Source: Marispirochaeta aestuarii
Lineage (GTDB): Bacteria > Spirochaetota > Spirochaetia > JC444 > Marispirochaetaceae
Reading direction: 5' to 3'
Assembly (NCBI RefSeq): GCF_002087085.1
Contig: NZ_MWQY01000004.1
Coordinates: forward strand, 62,001-126,000
DNA: 64,000 nucleotides
In this document: in pieces, positions 1 through 8,400 of the stretch
Position numbering within the stretch: the stretch's first letter is position 1
Layout of the letters: every line of letters starts with the position of its first letter
Translations under genes and position numbers: made by a program
Notes under the pieces: model-generated
The model's input: only the letters and a program-made list of their open reading frames with translations
Database searches by the model: none
Told to the model about the DNA's origin: nothing

Positions 1-894
1 AAGAAGACCGGCGTCAAGGTCCCTCCGATACCAGGGATACATATACTGGTCAAACCTTCCGGGAGAAATACTGTGTCCGTTCGATTCGATCTGCAGAACG
101 AGATGAACAAACCAGAAGGACTGCAGGGCTTCATGAAAGGTTCTGGCGGGCTCATCCGGAATCCTGGAACAAATCTCAGCTATTCCCGAGAGCTCCTTCC
201 GGCGCTCAGGATCCGTCTCTTCTGCCGCAAGCTTCTGTGCATAGCTGCTGCATCGCCGGGCAAAGCGGATAAGGGCCTCACAGACGATCCGTAGCGCCCG
301 GTAGAAATTCCTCTTTTCGATTGCTTCCTGTGAGTCCGTGATCAGGGCAGCTTCGAGGCGGGAAGAATCATCGATGATCCTGCGCAGACCGTAACGGATG
401 CAGCGTTCGTAATCGACGGCGATATGTCCGACGCCGCTGGACAGGGAGGTCAGAATAAAGACCAGCTCCCGGTTGGCGGATTCGATTTCCTGCGGCAGCA
501 ACTGCAACACCCTGTCCTGAACACACCTGCCCTCCCACCAGGGAAGAATATTCCGCAGACTCCCTTTGACGCTTTCATCGATGGTGAAAATATCCGAATC
601 CCGCTTTTCAAAATCATCAAGCTCTTTCAGGATCCAGCGGGTTGAGAATTCCGGAAAAACCTCGGCACAGCGGGGCCGGGGCGCCTGGTTCCCGGCCAGG
701 AGATCGTTTTCAAGAATATAGAGGGTTTTATTGTCAAGGATATCCTCCAGAGCCCTGGCACGCAGAATCAGGGGGTCCTCATGTCCATATTTCTTATAGG
801 AACGGGTTACAATCTCCGCCCGTTCGGCGGAGATGGAAGGTGTGCAGCTGACTACCTGATCCTTCAGAGACTGACCACGCTTACTGATTCCCAT
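1..894 (-). CDS. Glycyl-radical enzyme (pyruvate formate-lyase/diol dehydratase family), N-terminal part, cut by window edge
   Basis: The frame is open from an ATG at 894 to the window edge (298 codons) and continues outside. A strong AGGAGG site overlaps the TAG stop of the upstream activase gene, leaving only 10 bp between the two genes, so they are co-transcribed and probably coupled. The visible part is the helical PFL-like N-terminal domain; near its end it has the family signature SNGHSISPGRFDQYMYP (about residues 272-288). The catalytic Cys and the C-terminal Gly radical loop lie outside the window. The substrate class (diols, glycerol, choline, isethionate, hydroxyproline, formate-lyase) therefore cannot be read. 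The adjacent activase with two extra ferredoxin clusters and the LacI-type operators favour a catabolic lyase or dehydratase over housekeeping PflB. Family call confident, substrate unknown. Confidence 0.85.
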   Translation of the reverse strand, partial: MGISKRGQSLKDQVVSCTPSISAERAEIVTRSYKKYGHEDPLILRARALEDILDNKTLYILENDLLAGNQAPRPRCAEVFPEFSTRWILKELDDFEKRDSDIFTIDESVKGSLRNILPWWEGRCVQDRVLQLLPQEIESANRELVFILTSLSSGVGHIAVDYERCIRYGLRRIIDDSSRLEAALITDSQEAIEKRNFYRALRIVCEALIRFARRCSSYAQKLAAEETDPERRKELSGIAEICSRIPDEPARTFHEALQSFWFVHLVLQIESNGHSISPGRFDQYMYPWYRRDLDAGLL

Positions 895-904
895 ACGGCT
901 CCTC

Positions 905-1819
905 CTAACCTCTCAGGATTACCCTGACTCCCTTTTCTTCCACGATTCTCCTGGCCTCTTCTATCTCTCCGTCAGTGAGCCGGGGAACATCCTCGATCGC
1001 ATACGGCATGGAAAGCCGGTCATACTTGGACCTCCCAAGACGGTGATAGGGAAGCAGATGAATATCGGAAATGTGATTTTGGCGGGCAAAATCAGAGATC
1101 CCCTCCAGGGTATGCCTGTCGTTGTTGAATCCCGGAATAAGGGGGACCCGTATGATAATCTTTGAGTGCCTGTCGCTGAGGTGCGCGAAGTTCTCCAGAA
1201 TCAGGCCTGTATCCACTCCGGTAAACCGTGCATGCTTTTCGCCGTCCAGATGCTTGATATCGAAGAGAAACAGATCGCTTACCTCGGCCAGCCTGTCCAG
1301 GTCTTCACCACGGCCGTATCCGCAGGTTTCCACGGCCGTTGAATACCCCAGTTTTTTGCACTCCCTCAGGATCGCGCTGCTGAACTCCGGTTGCGACAGG
1401 GGCTCTCCTCCGGAAAGCGTAACGCCGCCGCCGGATTTTCTGTAGAAGAGTTCGTCCCTTCTCACCCGGTCGACAACTTCCACAACCCGCATCTTCCTGC
1501 CGAAGCGTTCGATGGCACCGGTGGGGCATGCATCGGCGCAGGGCTGATCCGGACATTCGGCACATACTTTTACCGCGAAGCGTCGTTGCCCCTGTTCATC
1601 AACAGAAACAGCATCAAAGGGGCAGGCCTCCATGCAGATGTTACAGGAAATGCACTTCTGCCGGTCATAGCCGATCTGCGGATAGACTGCCTGGGATTCA
1701 GGATTACAGCACCACAGGCAGGAAAGAGGACAGCCCTTCAGGAAAACCAGGGTCCGTATTCCGGGACCATCATGTAGAGAAAATCGCTGTATGTCGAAAA
1801 CCATCCCCGCAGGTTCCAT
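905..1819 (-). CDS. Glycyl-radical enzyme activating protein (radical SAM)
   Basis: This radical-SAM activase generates the glycyl radical on the partner enzyme encoded 10 bp downstream. The SAM cluster motif is CPLSCLWC (CX3CX2C), about residues 30-37, after the typical opening MVFDIQRFSLHDGPGIRT. Two further [4Fe-4S] sites follow (CISCNICMEACP and CAECPDQPCADACP, about residues 56-100), an insertion typical of activases for non-PFL glycyl-radical enzymes. TLSGGEPLSQ is the usual SAM-binding GGE region. The 304-residue length is normal for the family. The start could also be the ATG at 1804 (MVFDIQ...); neither has a strong ribosome site. It is first in its operon, behind a promoter with two LacI-type palindromes. 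Confidence 0.92.
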   Translation of the reverse strand: MEPAGMVFDIQRFSLHDGPGIRTLVFLKGCPLSCLWCCNPESQAVYPQIGYDRQKCISCNICMEACPFDAVSVDEQGQRRFAVKVCAECPDQPCADACPTGAIERFGRKMRVVEVVDRVRRDELFYRKSGGGVTLSGGEPLSQPEFSSAILRECKKLGYSTAVETCGYGRGEDLDRLAEVSDLFLFDIKHLDGEKHARFTGVDTGLILENFAHLSDRHSKIIIRVPLIPGFNNDRHTLEGISDFARQNHISDIHLLPYHRLGRSKYDRLSMPYAIEDVPRLTDGEIEEARRIVEEKGVRVILRG

Positions 1820-1850
1820 AATCCATCCGGTATTAGTCTGTTATCGTATT

Positions 1851-1862
1851 GCAAACGTTTGC
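1851..1862. promoter_or_regulatory. LacI/GalR-type operator, downstream copy
   Basis: Perfect 12-bp palindrome GCAAACGTTTGC, centred about 15 bp downstream of the predicted start of the activase transcript. It is identical to the copy at 1884-1895; the centres are 33 bp apart (about three helical turns), which suits one repressor binding both sites on the same DNA face. The sequence resembles the CG-centred operators of LacI/GalR regulators. No LacI-family gene lies in this window. Confidence 0.75.
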
Positions 1863-1877
1863 CATACTCCTTCTCCC

Positions 1878-1906
1878 AGCTTAGCAAACGTTTGCAGAGC
1901 TGTCAA
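1878..1906 (-). promoter_or_regulatory. Promoter of the glycyl-radical operon with embedded operator
   Basis: Reading leftward: TTGACA (1906-1901), a 17-bp spacer, then TAAGCT (1883-1878). The palindrome GCAAACGTTTGC (1884-1895) fills most of the spacer, so a bound repressor would exclude RNA polymerase. With the second identical site at 1851-1862 this is a textbook repression arrangement. Confidence 0.75.
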
Positions 1907-1946
1907 ATTTTACCTTCTAATTTTTCTGCAAATCATCCCAGGGGGG

Positions 1947-3167
1947 ATGACAGGCTGGTCGAAAGCGGTGTTCACTGTATTCATGGCGCTGGATAAACGT
2001 ATAAAACGACACATCTGGGCAAAGGAACACCGCTTTCTGGTGACCCAGGTACCTCAGCTAAGAGCCGTCTGTGCCAAAGAGATACGGGAGGAAGGCCTTG
2101 CACTATCCGAGGAGACGGAGCAGGGGATCTATTTTACCGGCAGAATCGAGGATGCCTACCGGGCTCATCTGATGCTGCGCAGCGCCTCCAGGATCTGGCT
2201 CTGCCTTGAGAGTTTCAAGGCAGGTGCCAGGGAAGAGCTCTTCCGCAGGGCGACGGCCCTCCCCTGGGAACTCCTTCTCAACCCCCGGATACCCCTGGAT
2301 ATCTCCGCCCGGGTACGCCACAGCCGGCTGGAACACGAAGGGGAGACCGCCGAAACCCTGACGGCGGCAATACAGCGCCGCTTCAGTGAAGCGGGAGGGA
2401 ATTCACCGAAGGAGAAAGGTGCCGGAGACGAGAGTCCCGGTCAGCGCCTCCGGGTAATTGTGGAGAACAACCGCGTGGAGCTGCGGGTCGACCTGAGCGG
2501 AGAACATCTGCACAAACGGGGATACCGGCTGCGGCAGGGAGCCGCCCCCTTACGGGAGACCCTGGCGGCGGGAATTATCCTGTGGGCCCTGGAGATCCGG
2601 CGGAAGAGGCACCCGGAAGCAGCCTGGCCGGAAAGGATCCATGATCCCTTCTGCGGCTCCGGAACCATCCCCATCGAGGCGGAGATGCTGCGCCTGGGAA
2701 TCGGTCCCGGGGCAGGACGGGAGTTCCTCTTCATGCAGCAGCCCCACTTTCGTGCGGCCGCCTTCGGGCACCTCAGAAAAAAGGCTGCGCAGCCCTCCGG
2801 TCAGCCGCCGGCGTGCAGGGTCGGCGGCTCGGACTCCTCACGGGAAATGCTGGAGATTGCCCGGCAGAACTGTGCCGCGGCGGGACTGGAAATCGGATTC
2901 GATTACGCTGACGCCCTCGGCGCTTCTTTGGACAGGATATTTTCAAACGGAACCCTGATTATCTGCAATCCGCCCTACGGCGAGCGCCTGGCGGAAGGCG
3001 GGGTTCTGCTTTTTAGAAGGATTTTCGCCAGGATACAGGAGACGGGATGTTCCGGAGTTATTATCCTGCCCCGCGCCCTGGAAGCAAAGCTTCCCCATGA
3101 CGGATTTACCCGGAAACTGAGCTTTACCAACGGGGGAATCCCGGTATCCGCGGTCTACCTGGACTGA
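1947..3167 (+). CDS. THUMP-domain RNA (guanine-N2) methyltransferase, RlmL/YpsC-like
   Basis: Predicted SAM-dependent methyltransferase acting on 23S rRNA guanine (RlmL/YcbY and YpsC family). The N-terminal third (QVPQLRAVCAKEIREEGL...) is a ferredoxin-like/THUMP RNA-binding region. The C-terminal half is a Rossmann methylase with the motifs DPFCGSGTIPIEAE (SAM binding) and NPPYGERL (catalytic NPPY). The start is uncertain: ATG at 1947 follows a G run that is too close for a good ribosome site, and ATG at 1983 would still keep the whole domain. It diverges from the glycyl-radical operon, so its promoter must lie within or next to the operator region. It ends 13 bp from convergent pbpC. Confidence 0.82.
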   Translation: MTGWSKAVFTVFMALDKRIKRHIWAKEHRFLVTQVPQLRAVCAKEIREEGLALSEETEQGIYFTGRIEDAYRAHLMLRSASRIWLCLESFKAGAREELFRRATALPWELLLNPRIPLDISARVRHSRLEHEGETAETLTAAIQRRFSEAGGNSPKEKGAGDESPGQRLRVIVENNRVELRVDLSGEHLHKRGYRLRQGAAPLRETLAAGIILWALEIRRKRHPEAAWPERIHDPFCGSGTIPIEAEMLRLGIGPGAGREFLFMQQPHFRAAAFGHLRKKAAQPSGQPPACRVGGSDSSREMLEIARQNCAAAGLEIGFDYADALGASLDRIFSNGTLIICNPPYGERLAEGGVLLFRRIFARIQETGCSGVIILPRALEAKLPHDGFTRKLSFTNGGIPVSAVYLD

Positions 3168-3180
3168 CGGACGGCTGCGT

Positions 3181-5406
3181 TCAGCGGACGGTAAAACTCG
3201 ATTCAATCCGTCTGTCTGCCCCCTCCAAACCTATCCGGTGGGTCCCCGGACTCAAGGGGAAGCGAAGGGAAACGAAGTCTCTGCCCCTGGCCTGCAGGCT
3301 GCCGTTTATACTGAGAAGCAGCTCCCCCTGACCCTCAGCCTCGATACTCAGCACCTGGCTTTTCCCCGGAAGAGTGGGATCGAGATAAAATACCGCCCCA
3401 TCCGCGGGAGAAAGGATTCGCAGGGCCTGGTCCATTCTGTACTTCCAGGGAAGTCCCCGTTCATCTCCCCAGGACCGGTACAACGAAGGCATGTAGATTC
3501 CGTCCTCCCGGTGAGCGCCGCAGGTATCCGGCTCGGTGCCGGTCCGGAAGTACTCCTCCAGGCTCCCGGGACAGTGAGGCCCGGCCCGTTCTCCCGTCAA
3601 GGGACAGATCCTCACCAGGACAATCCCCGCGGGAGGAGAGCCGGGTTCTTCCGTTACCCGGTAGACCGGATTTTCCTGCAGAGCCGTCAGAACAGCCACC
3701 GCAGCTGCTGCGGGGATGGAGCTGCCGGGACGACCGATAACCGTCTCCCCGGAGAAATTCCCCATCCAGATCCCCAGGGCCACCTTTTCCGTGGCCCCCA
3801 GGGCCCAGATATTGTTGAACTGGTTGGACGTCCCTGTTTTAAACATTGCGGGATAGGAAGTATTCAGGATACTGCCGGAACCAAAGCCGGTGATCCGTCC
3901 CGACTCGGAGGAGAGGATATCCCGGATCAGAAAGGCGGTCTCCCGGGACATCACCCTTCGTGGGGAAGATCCCGGGAGCTCCCGTTCCACCGACGAGGAG
4001 AGAAACAGCCCGTCGCGCTGAAAAACCGAGAAAGCGCTAAGCAGTTCCAGCAGGCTGATCTCCGCGTTTCCCAGGGCAATACCTGCCCCCAGGGAATCCC
4101 TCTGGTCCTCAAGGGAGTCAAAACCCAGGGCAAGGAGCCAGTCTGCAAAATCCGCAACGCCGGTCCGCACCACAGTATGGACGGCGGGTATATTCAGACT
4201 CGAAGCCAGGGCTACCCGCAGCCGCACGGGACCGTGAAAGGTATTGGAAAAGTTCTCCGGAAGATACACGGCCTCGCTGCCGAAGGCTGAAGGGATATCC
4301 GGCAGGAGCGTGGCGGGAGTCATCCCCTTCTCCAGGGCAAGGGCGTAGAGGAAGGGCTTGATGGTCGAACCCGGCTGACGCCTGATCCGGACTCCGTCGA
4401 TCTGCCCCTGGCTTTCGGTGTCGAAAAAATCAGCCGAACCGACCCAGGCCAGGACCTCCCCGGTCTCCACGGAGATTGCGAGTCCGGCGCCGTTGCTTAT
4501 CCGGTTCTCTCCGGCGGAATCGACCCTGGCGGAGATCTCTCCCTGAAGGATTTCCTGCACCTCCGGGTCAAGACTGCTGACAAACGCTTCTTTGCTGTTT
4601 ATTCCAGGAAGGCCGTCGACATAGCGCACAAAATGGGGCGCCCGAAAGGGCCAGGGCTCTGTTTTCCCGATAGCTGCACCTCTTTCGGTAACTGCTCTCA
4701 GCTTCTTCCGGTCCGTTACAATTCCAGCCCGGTGCAGCAGATTCACGGCAGCCTCGATGCTGCCGCCCTGCCGGGGATCGTAACGCCGGGGATTCCGGGG
4801 GATGAGGGCCAGCAAAGCCGATTCTTCCGGGCTGAGGCTCTGAATATTCCGGGAAAAATACTCCCTGGCGGCGGAGGCGACGCCTTCAACATTGGACCCC
4901 ATGGGCAGGGTATTGAGCCACAGCTCGAGGATTTCCCCTTTCGACAATCGAGCCTCTATACGCAGGGCATTCCAGGCTTCACGAAGTTTCCCCCCCAGCC
5001 CCGGTCCTTCGGGAGCCGCTCTTCCGGCTAGCTGCATGGTAATGGTGGAAGCTCCGGAGACAACACCTCCTGCACGTAGATTCGAGACCGCCGCCCGGAC
5101 TGCCGCCGCCGGGTCCACCCCGGGATGCAGGAAAAACCTGTCGTCCTCTCCCGCGATGAATATGGCAAGCAGATACTGGGGCAAAGCATCCAGGGGCAGG
5201 TATTCCCTCCGCAGCCCCTCATCATTGACCGGCAGCACCTGCAGGAGCCCGCCCCTCCGGTCCTCCACTCTCAGGCTCCAGGGGCCTGAGCGGAGCTCCC
5301 GGAGTTCAGGGAAGGGAAGAAGCAGGGAGAGGCCTGCAAGCAGAGCTGCCGCAAGAATGCAGACCCAGGGCAGAAACAGCAGACCGGAGAGGGAGCGTTT
5401 ACTCAA
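3181..5406 (-). CDS. pbpC: Penicillin-binding protein 1C (bifunctional glycosyltransferase/transpeptidase)
   Basis: Bifunctional peptidoglycan synthase anchored by one N-terminal membrane segment (about residues 10-32). The GT51 glycosyltransferase shows the catalytic GEDDRFF (Glu87) and GASTITMQLA. The transpeptidase has STIK (Ser347-Lys350), SLN (403-405) and KTG (523-525). A C-terminal beta-domain (about 660-741) matches the BiPBP_C region specific to PBP1C. The length, 741 residues, is typical. Its ATG overlaps the end of the alpha-2-macroglobulin gene by 8 bp, so translation is coupled. This reproduces the pbpC/alpha-2-macroglobulin (YfhM) pairing known in proteobacteria, proposed to join periplasmic defence with cell-wall repair. 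Confidence 0.95.
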   Translation of the reverse strand: MSKRSLSGLLFLPWVCILAAALLAGLSLLLPFPELRELRSGPWSLRVEDRRGGLLQVLPVNDEGLRREYLPLDALPQYLLAIFIAGEDDRFFLHPGVDPAAAVRAAVSNLRAGGVVSGASTITMQLAGRAAPEGPGLGGKLREAWNALRIEARLSKGEILELWLNTLPMGSNVEGVASAAREYFSRNIQSLSPEESALLALIPRNPRRYDPRQGGSIEAAVNLLHRAGIVTDRKKLRAVTERGAAIGKTEPWPFRAPHFVRYVDGLPGINSKEAFVSSLDPEVQEILQGEISARVDSAGENRISNGAGLAISVETGEVLAWVGSADFFDTESQGQIDGVRIRRQPGSTIKPFLYALALEKGMTPATLLPDIPSAFGSEAVYLPENFSNTFHGPVRLRVALASSLNIPAVHTVVRTGVADFADWLLALGFDSLEDQRDSLGAGIALGNAEISLLELLSAFSVFQRDGLFLSSSVERELPGSSPRRVMSRETAFLIRDILSSESGRITGFGSGSILNTSYPAMFKTGTSNQFNNIWALGATEKVALGIWMGNFSGETVIGRPGSSIPAAAAVAVLTALQENPVYRVTEEPGSPPAGIVLVRICPLTGERAGPHCPGSLEEYFRTGTEPDTCGAHREDGIYMPSLYRSWGDERGLPWKYRMDQALRILSPADGAVFYLDPTLPGKSQVLSIEAEGQGELLLSINGSLQARGRDFVSLRFPLSPGTHRIGLEGADRRIESSFTVR

Positions 5407-8400
5407 TGATTACCAGCCTTCCGGCTCCCCTGCCGAATACCTCCTCCTCGTAGATTCCCCGGATCTCCGCCGGAGGAGTCGGAAATATACCCTTCCCTGT
5501 GGCACGTACCAGAAAATCGAGCTTCTGCTGTCCGGCGTAGAAGTGCCGAAAGTAGCAGCGGGCCTCATTGTCGAGAATCTTCCGTTCCGGCGCCAGGGAG
5601 CGGAAAATCATGAGGTCGGGATAGTAATACCCCTCGTCAAGGACCGTAATCTCCTCACCGTAGACCGTCTCCCGCTGAAAGCTGCCGCCGTCGGCTCCCC
5701 CCTCTTCCGCATAGCTGCGGGTACTGATCAGGTTCGCATCGACAATCTCGCAGCCCGAGGGGACGGGCACACGGAGCAGGGCCATGGAGCGGTCCCTGGC
5801 GGAGGAGACTGTCACCCGTACCCGATAGGTCTCTCCGGCAGCAAGGGTCGTAACCTTCTTCCCGTCCAGGCTCTCCATGGAGGTATATACGGAAAATCCC
5901 TCGTCCCTCGGCAGAGCGGCCTCGGCGGGCAATCCATAGCTGATGGTACCGGAGTAAAACACCGGGGAGCTTCCACTGCGGTTGAAGCTCAGGGGCAGCA
6001 CTGTATCCCTGGGCAGGGAAGCCGCAGGTTCCTCAAAGAGGGGAAGTTCAGCAGATACGGGGTCGGGATTCTCCGACGAAGCTGAGAGGATCGTCTGCCC
6101 CTGCAGACTGACCTCCGCGTTCAGCTCGCCGGAGGATTCGATGAAATCCCGGAAACTCTCTGCAAAACTTATCAGGACCCAGGTGTTGTCGTTCAGGGTC
6201 CCCCAGCGACCGTAGCGCTGACGCTGAATCAGGGTGTTTTGAACCCGGGTCAGCAGAGATGCCGGATCATCAAGGGAATGGAGAGCCATCTGCAGCAGAG
6301 AGAGTGCAGTCAGCTCCGAATCAAAGTAGAAACGCTTCTCATAGGTTTCGGTGATGTCCAGAGAGCGGGTACCGAGTTTCAGAAATTTCCGGACCCTTTC
6401 GAGGATCTCCCCGCCTTTATCGGGCCTGCCGATCTCGTTGAAACTGAGGGCCAGTAAAGCATATCCCGAGATTCCCAGGGCATCCCCCCGGGACAGGGCA
6501 TCCTTCAGCTCCTCCTCCGGCCGGTCCCTCAGCAGGCTGCGTACATAAAGGGAGTAGAGCCTGGTGAAATCGGAAAGCGTCCCGTTGCCGTACAGTCCCT
6601 TGAGGTAGGCCATGAGCCGGTCTGTATCCGGTTCCTGTACATCGAAGTCTCCCACCCGTGCCAGCGCCAGGTAGTGGGCAAGGCGGACGCTCAGCCAGGC
6701 CGACGAGTACTCACTGCCGGGCCGGTATCCGAAACCGCCGTCCCGGTTCTGATAGCCCTTGAGCATGGTGAAGAATTTCTCCACCTCCCGGGAATCATGG
6801 ACCGTATTGAAGAACTCCAGCTTATCCTTCAGAACCAGATGGGGGAGCACCCGGAACATTTCACCCTCAAGAATCTCATAGTCGGTTTCCAGAAGGCGTT
6901 CCACCAGATCCTTCAAAGGCCCCAGGGGATTGGGACTGAGGCGAAGACTGATGCTTCCGTACCCCGGTGCGATGGATGAAGGAACAAGCAGGGCCTCCTG
7001 CGCCGTATCGGACTCGTCCAGGGTCCCGGCTATGGTAAAGGATTCCCTTACCAGGGGTTTATCCACCGTCAGGGTCGACTCCAGGATCTCCGACAAAACC
7101 CCGGAGCGCAGAGTAAACTCGAGCTTTGCCTCTCCGCTCTCCTCTGCAAGCAGCGTAAAGGTCACCTCCCGGCTCTCGCCGGGTCCAAGGCTCAGGCTTT
7201 TTCGGGACTCCCCGTGGACACGGATCTCCGGCTCCGGGGAAGTACAGGCCAGGTCAATCTCCTGGACCTCGGCGGACAGATTGGTCAGAACGACTCCCGC
7301 TTCTGCAGTATCCCGCATCCTGAGCTTCCTCGGAAGAGCTGCCCGCATGGTGATGGGGTTCCGAACCGCCAGCTCCTCTTCCTTAAGACCGAAGCGGTTT
7401 CCCTTTACCGCCACCGCGGTGACCCGGTAGGTGGTCAGGGTATCCGGCAGGGTAAAGACCGCTTCGGCATACCCGTCAGGCCCGGTAACAAGCACTGGTT
7501 CAAAGACAGCCAGGGGAGAAAAGTCCTTCCTCCGCTCCAGCTTGCCCTCATCGTCACCGTCGCCGCCCTGAAGGTCCCTGACCTCGTAGGTTACCGGATT
7601 GATAAGCAGGGAACGGCTGTCCGCTCCCAGTACACCCAGGGGAAACTTGTGTTCGGCATAAAAAAAGCTCATGGGATCCGGAACATGATAATCGACGAGG
7701 TCCACGACTCCCCGGTCAACCGCCAGAAGGGTGACCTCCGCAGCTTCCACCGGGACACCGCCGGAGCTTACCCGAATTCGTGCCCGTCCCTCGTCTCCCG
7801 GACGGTAGAGCTTTTTATCCTGGCTCACGGAGACGTCCAGTGCAAGGCTCTCGGGACTGACCCGGAGACGGGCGATACCGAAAAGCCCCCGGGGCTTGCC
7901 CAGGTCCGGATCAAAGTAGCTTTTGGGAGCCTCGCCGCGGCGGGTATGGGAACTCAGGGCCACGTAAACCACCGGAATATGCTCACCCCTTACCGGAACA
8001 TCGATGGTGGCCGCGGATCCGGAGAGTTCCACAAAACGTTCCTCAACGATACTTTCCCGCTCCACGGTCAGCAGATAGGTTCCCGAGGGCAAAGGTGATT
8101 TGACCAGAATCCGCGCCGTATCCCCGGGGGAATACTGCTCCCTGTCGGGAACAAGTTCGATATCCCCGGGATCCGGCTGGTTCCACTGAACATAGCTGGA
8201 ACCCGTGGCGTAGAAGTCTATCTCCGAGAGGGCCCGTCTTCCTTCTCCGTCGGCGGCGGAGATGCGCAGTAGATACTCTCCCGCCTCGGGCGGGGTAATC
8301 TGGAACTCAAGTCTTTCTTTCCCGGCTTCCAGATCAAAGGCGGAAACGGGTTCTTCCACCAGTTCATAGCGATTGTTCAACCTGTCGTAGACCCCCCGCT

